Origin: Rhytidiadelphus loreus
Taxonomy: Eukaryota > Streptophyta > Bryopsida > Hypnales > Hylocomiaceae
DNA: 64,000 bases
Assembly: GCA_947034895.1 (NCBI GenBank)
Contig: OX344765.1
Coordinates: 22,635,001 to 22,699,000 of the forward strand
Direction: 5' to 3'
The notes beneath the pieces are model-generated. The model saw only the letters and a program-made list of their open reading frames with translations, was not told the origin of the DNA and did not search any database. Below, one piece after another: positions 62,548-64,000 of the stretch. How positions within the stretch are numbered: the stretch's first letter is position 1; every line of letters starts with the position of its first letter. A program made the position numbers and the translations under genes.

Positions 62548-63578
62548 AAGTCTATGTCTTCATGCGCAAGAGGGACAATTATTGTTGAATGATGGAAAGC
62601 TTTAGATGTTGTCATAGGGTACAATGATGTACCAACATATTTTCATAGCACATCTTGTATGAATTGGTATACCAATGGTTTATTAATACTAATTCTTATC
62701 ACTTGTAGTAATAGTTTGTAGCCCAATTTGATGAAAGGTAGAGGATTGAATCTTCACCAACTCCGTCATTTGTGTATGTTTGAATACTAAAAACAAAGGA
62801 CTCAAAAATGGACATCTCTTCATTAATAGCAAGTATCATGTGACGGATTACACTTTGTGCTCTTGTACTTTTTGAAACATGTGTGAGTTGCATGCATTGC
62901 AAATGAATGTGGTGTCTTGCATATTCTCTTTAGAAAACTGACTTTGTCTTTTTAATAAGGTTTTGTGTTTAATAATTTGAGTTCTTTTTGATAAAGCACA
63001 TTGGAATTCCAATTTAATGACTAATGAGATCCATTGAAAGCAATTCATGATTTACAATAGTAAGTTTGCTAATTTGCTATGAGTGTTGAATTATTGAGTA
63101 TGGTGCATTTCCTTGTACGAGTACATGCTTTGACATAGAATTCATAGGTAGCACCTCTAGCTTTGAGGTATCATCTTTCAAGAAATGAAGGTAGTTAGAC
63201 ACATCATTTATGGACTGCAACCCAATTTGGACCTCTAGTTCTACGTCCAATTTTATTCTTTTACATCTTAATGTAGTAGAAATTACACATAATGGAAAAT
63301 TGGGGTTCAAAGGGTTGGAATTAGAGCTTCAAGGGTTGGCACTAATTTTTAATGTTATGATTTTGGAATTCAATGAGCATCACCATGCAACTTTGAAACT
63401 TATCAAAAGGTTCATTCATTCATTTGCAATTTGATGGGACACTTTTAAGTTTTTATTGAACCATTTAGTATAATAAAGAAAAACACATTCATTTGGCATG
63501 CAAAAGGGCAAGAATACTAATTGTCGGTCCGATCAACAATGAAAAGCTATATTGGATTTTCTTTTACCATCATTGTAT
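62548..63578. other. Arm sequence beyond the AP2-like gene's 3' end (right copy)
   Basis: Mirror of 34,664-35,694. The plus-strand frame 63,210-63,434 reads most like protein and could be an exon of a following gene, but I see no strong splice sites. Confidence 0.35.
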
Positions 63579-63673
63579 TTTGTGTCTTTCATTTTTCATC
63601 CATAAATCACTTCTTAGATATCACTATGAATTGGCTACATTTTAAATGTATTTTTCTACTATGTTTTTGTTGA

Positions 63674-63862
63674 ACAATCATATTTTCCAACATCTTTTAC
63701 TTGAGTAAGGCCCGTCGGGTTCATGTCCACAATTGCAATGATAACTACTTTGATGGAACGTGTAGTTCTTTTAATTTAAGCCCAGATGTTCAACAATATG
63801 TGTCATTGATTGATGCAAATGTAGCATTGTTTGCACCACATTCCTTTATCCAACACAAATAG
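63674..63862 (+). CDS. Exon-like open frame just outside the palindrome, unknown product
   Basis: A 62-codon frame opens after TGA (63,671-63,673) and closes with TAG at 63,860-63,862. Its content (KARRVHVHNCNDNYFDGTCS, then SPDVQQYVSLIDANVALFAP) has a balanced, protein-like composition unlike the surrounding AT-rich frames. There is no ATG near its start, so it would be a last exon, or a decayed fragment of a gene or transposon. I do not recognise the family. It has no mirror left of 34,664. Confidence 0.35.
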   Translation, partial: TIIFSNIFYLSKARRVHVHNCNDNYFDGTCSSFNLSPDVQQYVSLIDANVALFAPHSFIQHK

Positions 63863-64000
63863 AGTGTCTCACACTCTGCGCCATTTGCTTTTTAATCATC
63901 CATTTATTAAGGTCTAATGTAAAGGGCTTATTGTAGGTAGAACACATCCAACACTACTCTACCTTGCCTTATTTTTCCATGGAGAGTTCAATAAATCCAT
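63863..64000. other. Window end, nothing called
   Basis: AT-rich sequence with no supported feature. Confidence 0.4.

Larger units (their letters stand above)
50627..63578 (-). repeat. Right arm of the giant inverted repeat, with a one-sided insertion
   Basis: It is the reverse complement of 34,664-46,677. 51,598-63,578 pairs with 34,664-46,644 without indels. 50,627-50,657 pairs with 46,647-46,677. In between lies an element of 934 bp plus TTAA that is absent from the left arm. The outer edge is at 63,578 (CCATCATTGTAT before 'tttgtgtc'). Confidence 0.95.

Noticed and set aside
34664..63578. Palindrome as a pure fold-back read or assembly artefact
   Set aside because: Not excluded, but less likely: the spacer is unique and about 4 kb, and one arm carries a TTAA element that the other lacks at a clean empty site.

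Overview
The window looks like nuclear DNA of a land plant. It holds a plant receptor-like pseudokinase gene of the MRH1 / LRR-RLK VI-2 type. It also holds a spliced gene with GT-AG introns and an AP2/ERF-like domain, and a short run of the plant telomere motif CCCTAAA. Genes are few. The intergenic DNA is very AT-rich and packed with small, mostly decayed inverted-repeat (MITE-like) elements, and I recognised no retrotransposon gag/pol coding sequence. A bryophyte or other seed-free plant seems most likely, but the sequence alone does not settle this.

Layout. Positions 1-3,900 are AT-rich repeats. Positions 3,950-8,150 form a GC-richer gene unit: a TATA box, a leader of about 1.1 kb, a single-exon pseudokinase gene (5,148-6,476), and a downstream region with a degenerate tandem repeat. 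Positions 8,150-34,663 hold no convincing gene. They are a mosaic of terminal-inverted-repeat elements, foldback elements, microsatellites and two GC-richer islands (11,240-12,140 and 15,310-16,050). Many elements are flanked by TTAA and begin CCCCTAAA, a piggyBac-like signature.

Positions 34,664-63,578 form one very large inverted repeat. Two arms of about 12 kb, apparently identical and free of indels, face each other across a unique spacer of about 4 kb (46,678-50,626). Coordinates mirror about a fixed sum of 98,242. Each arm carries one complete copy of the same eight-exon gene (58,048-62,547 on + and 35,695-40,194 on -). All but one of its introns join in phase, and exons 3-5 assemble into an AP2/ERF-like domain. 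One TTAA-flanked element of about 0.93 kb (50,662-51,595) sits at the inner edge of the right arm only; the left arm shows the matching empty site. After the right arm, an exon-like open frame (63,674-63,862) begins another possible gene.

The pseudokinase and the AP2-like genes show no sign of working together. The main interest is the palindrome with its duplicated, intact-looking regulatory-type gene, and the family of TTAA-flanked elements around and inside it.
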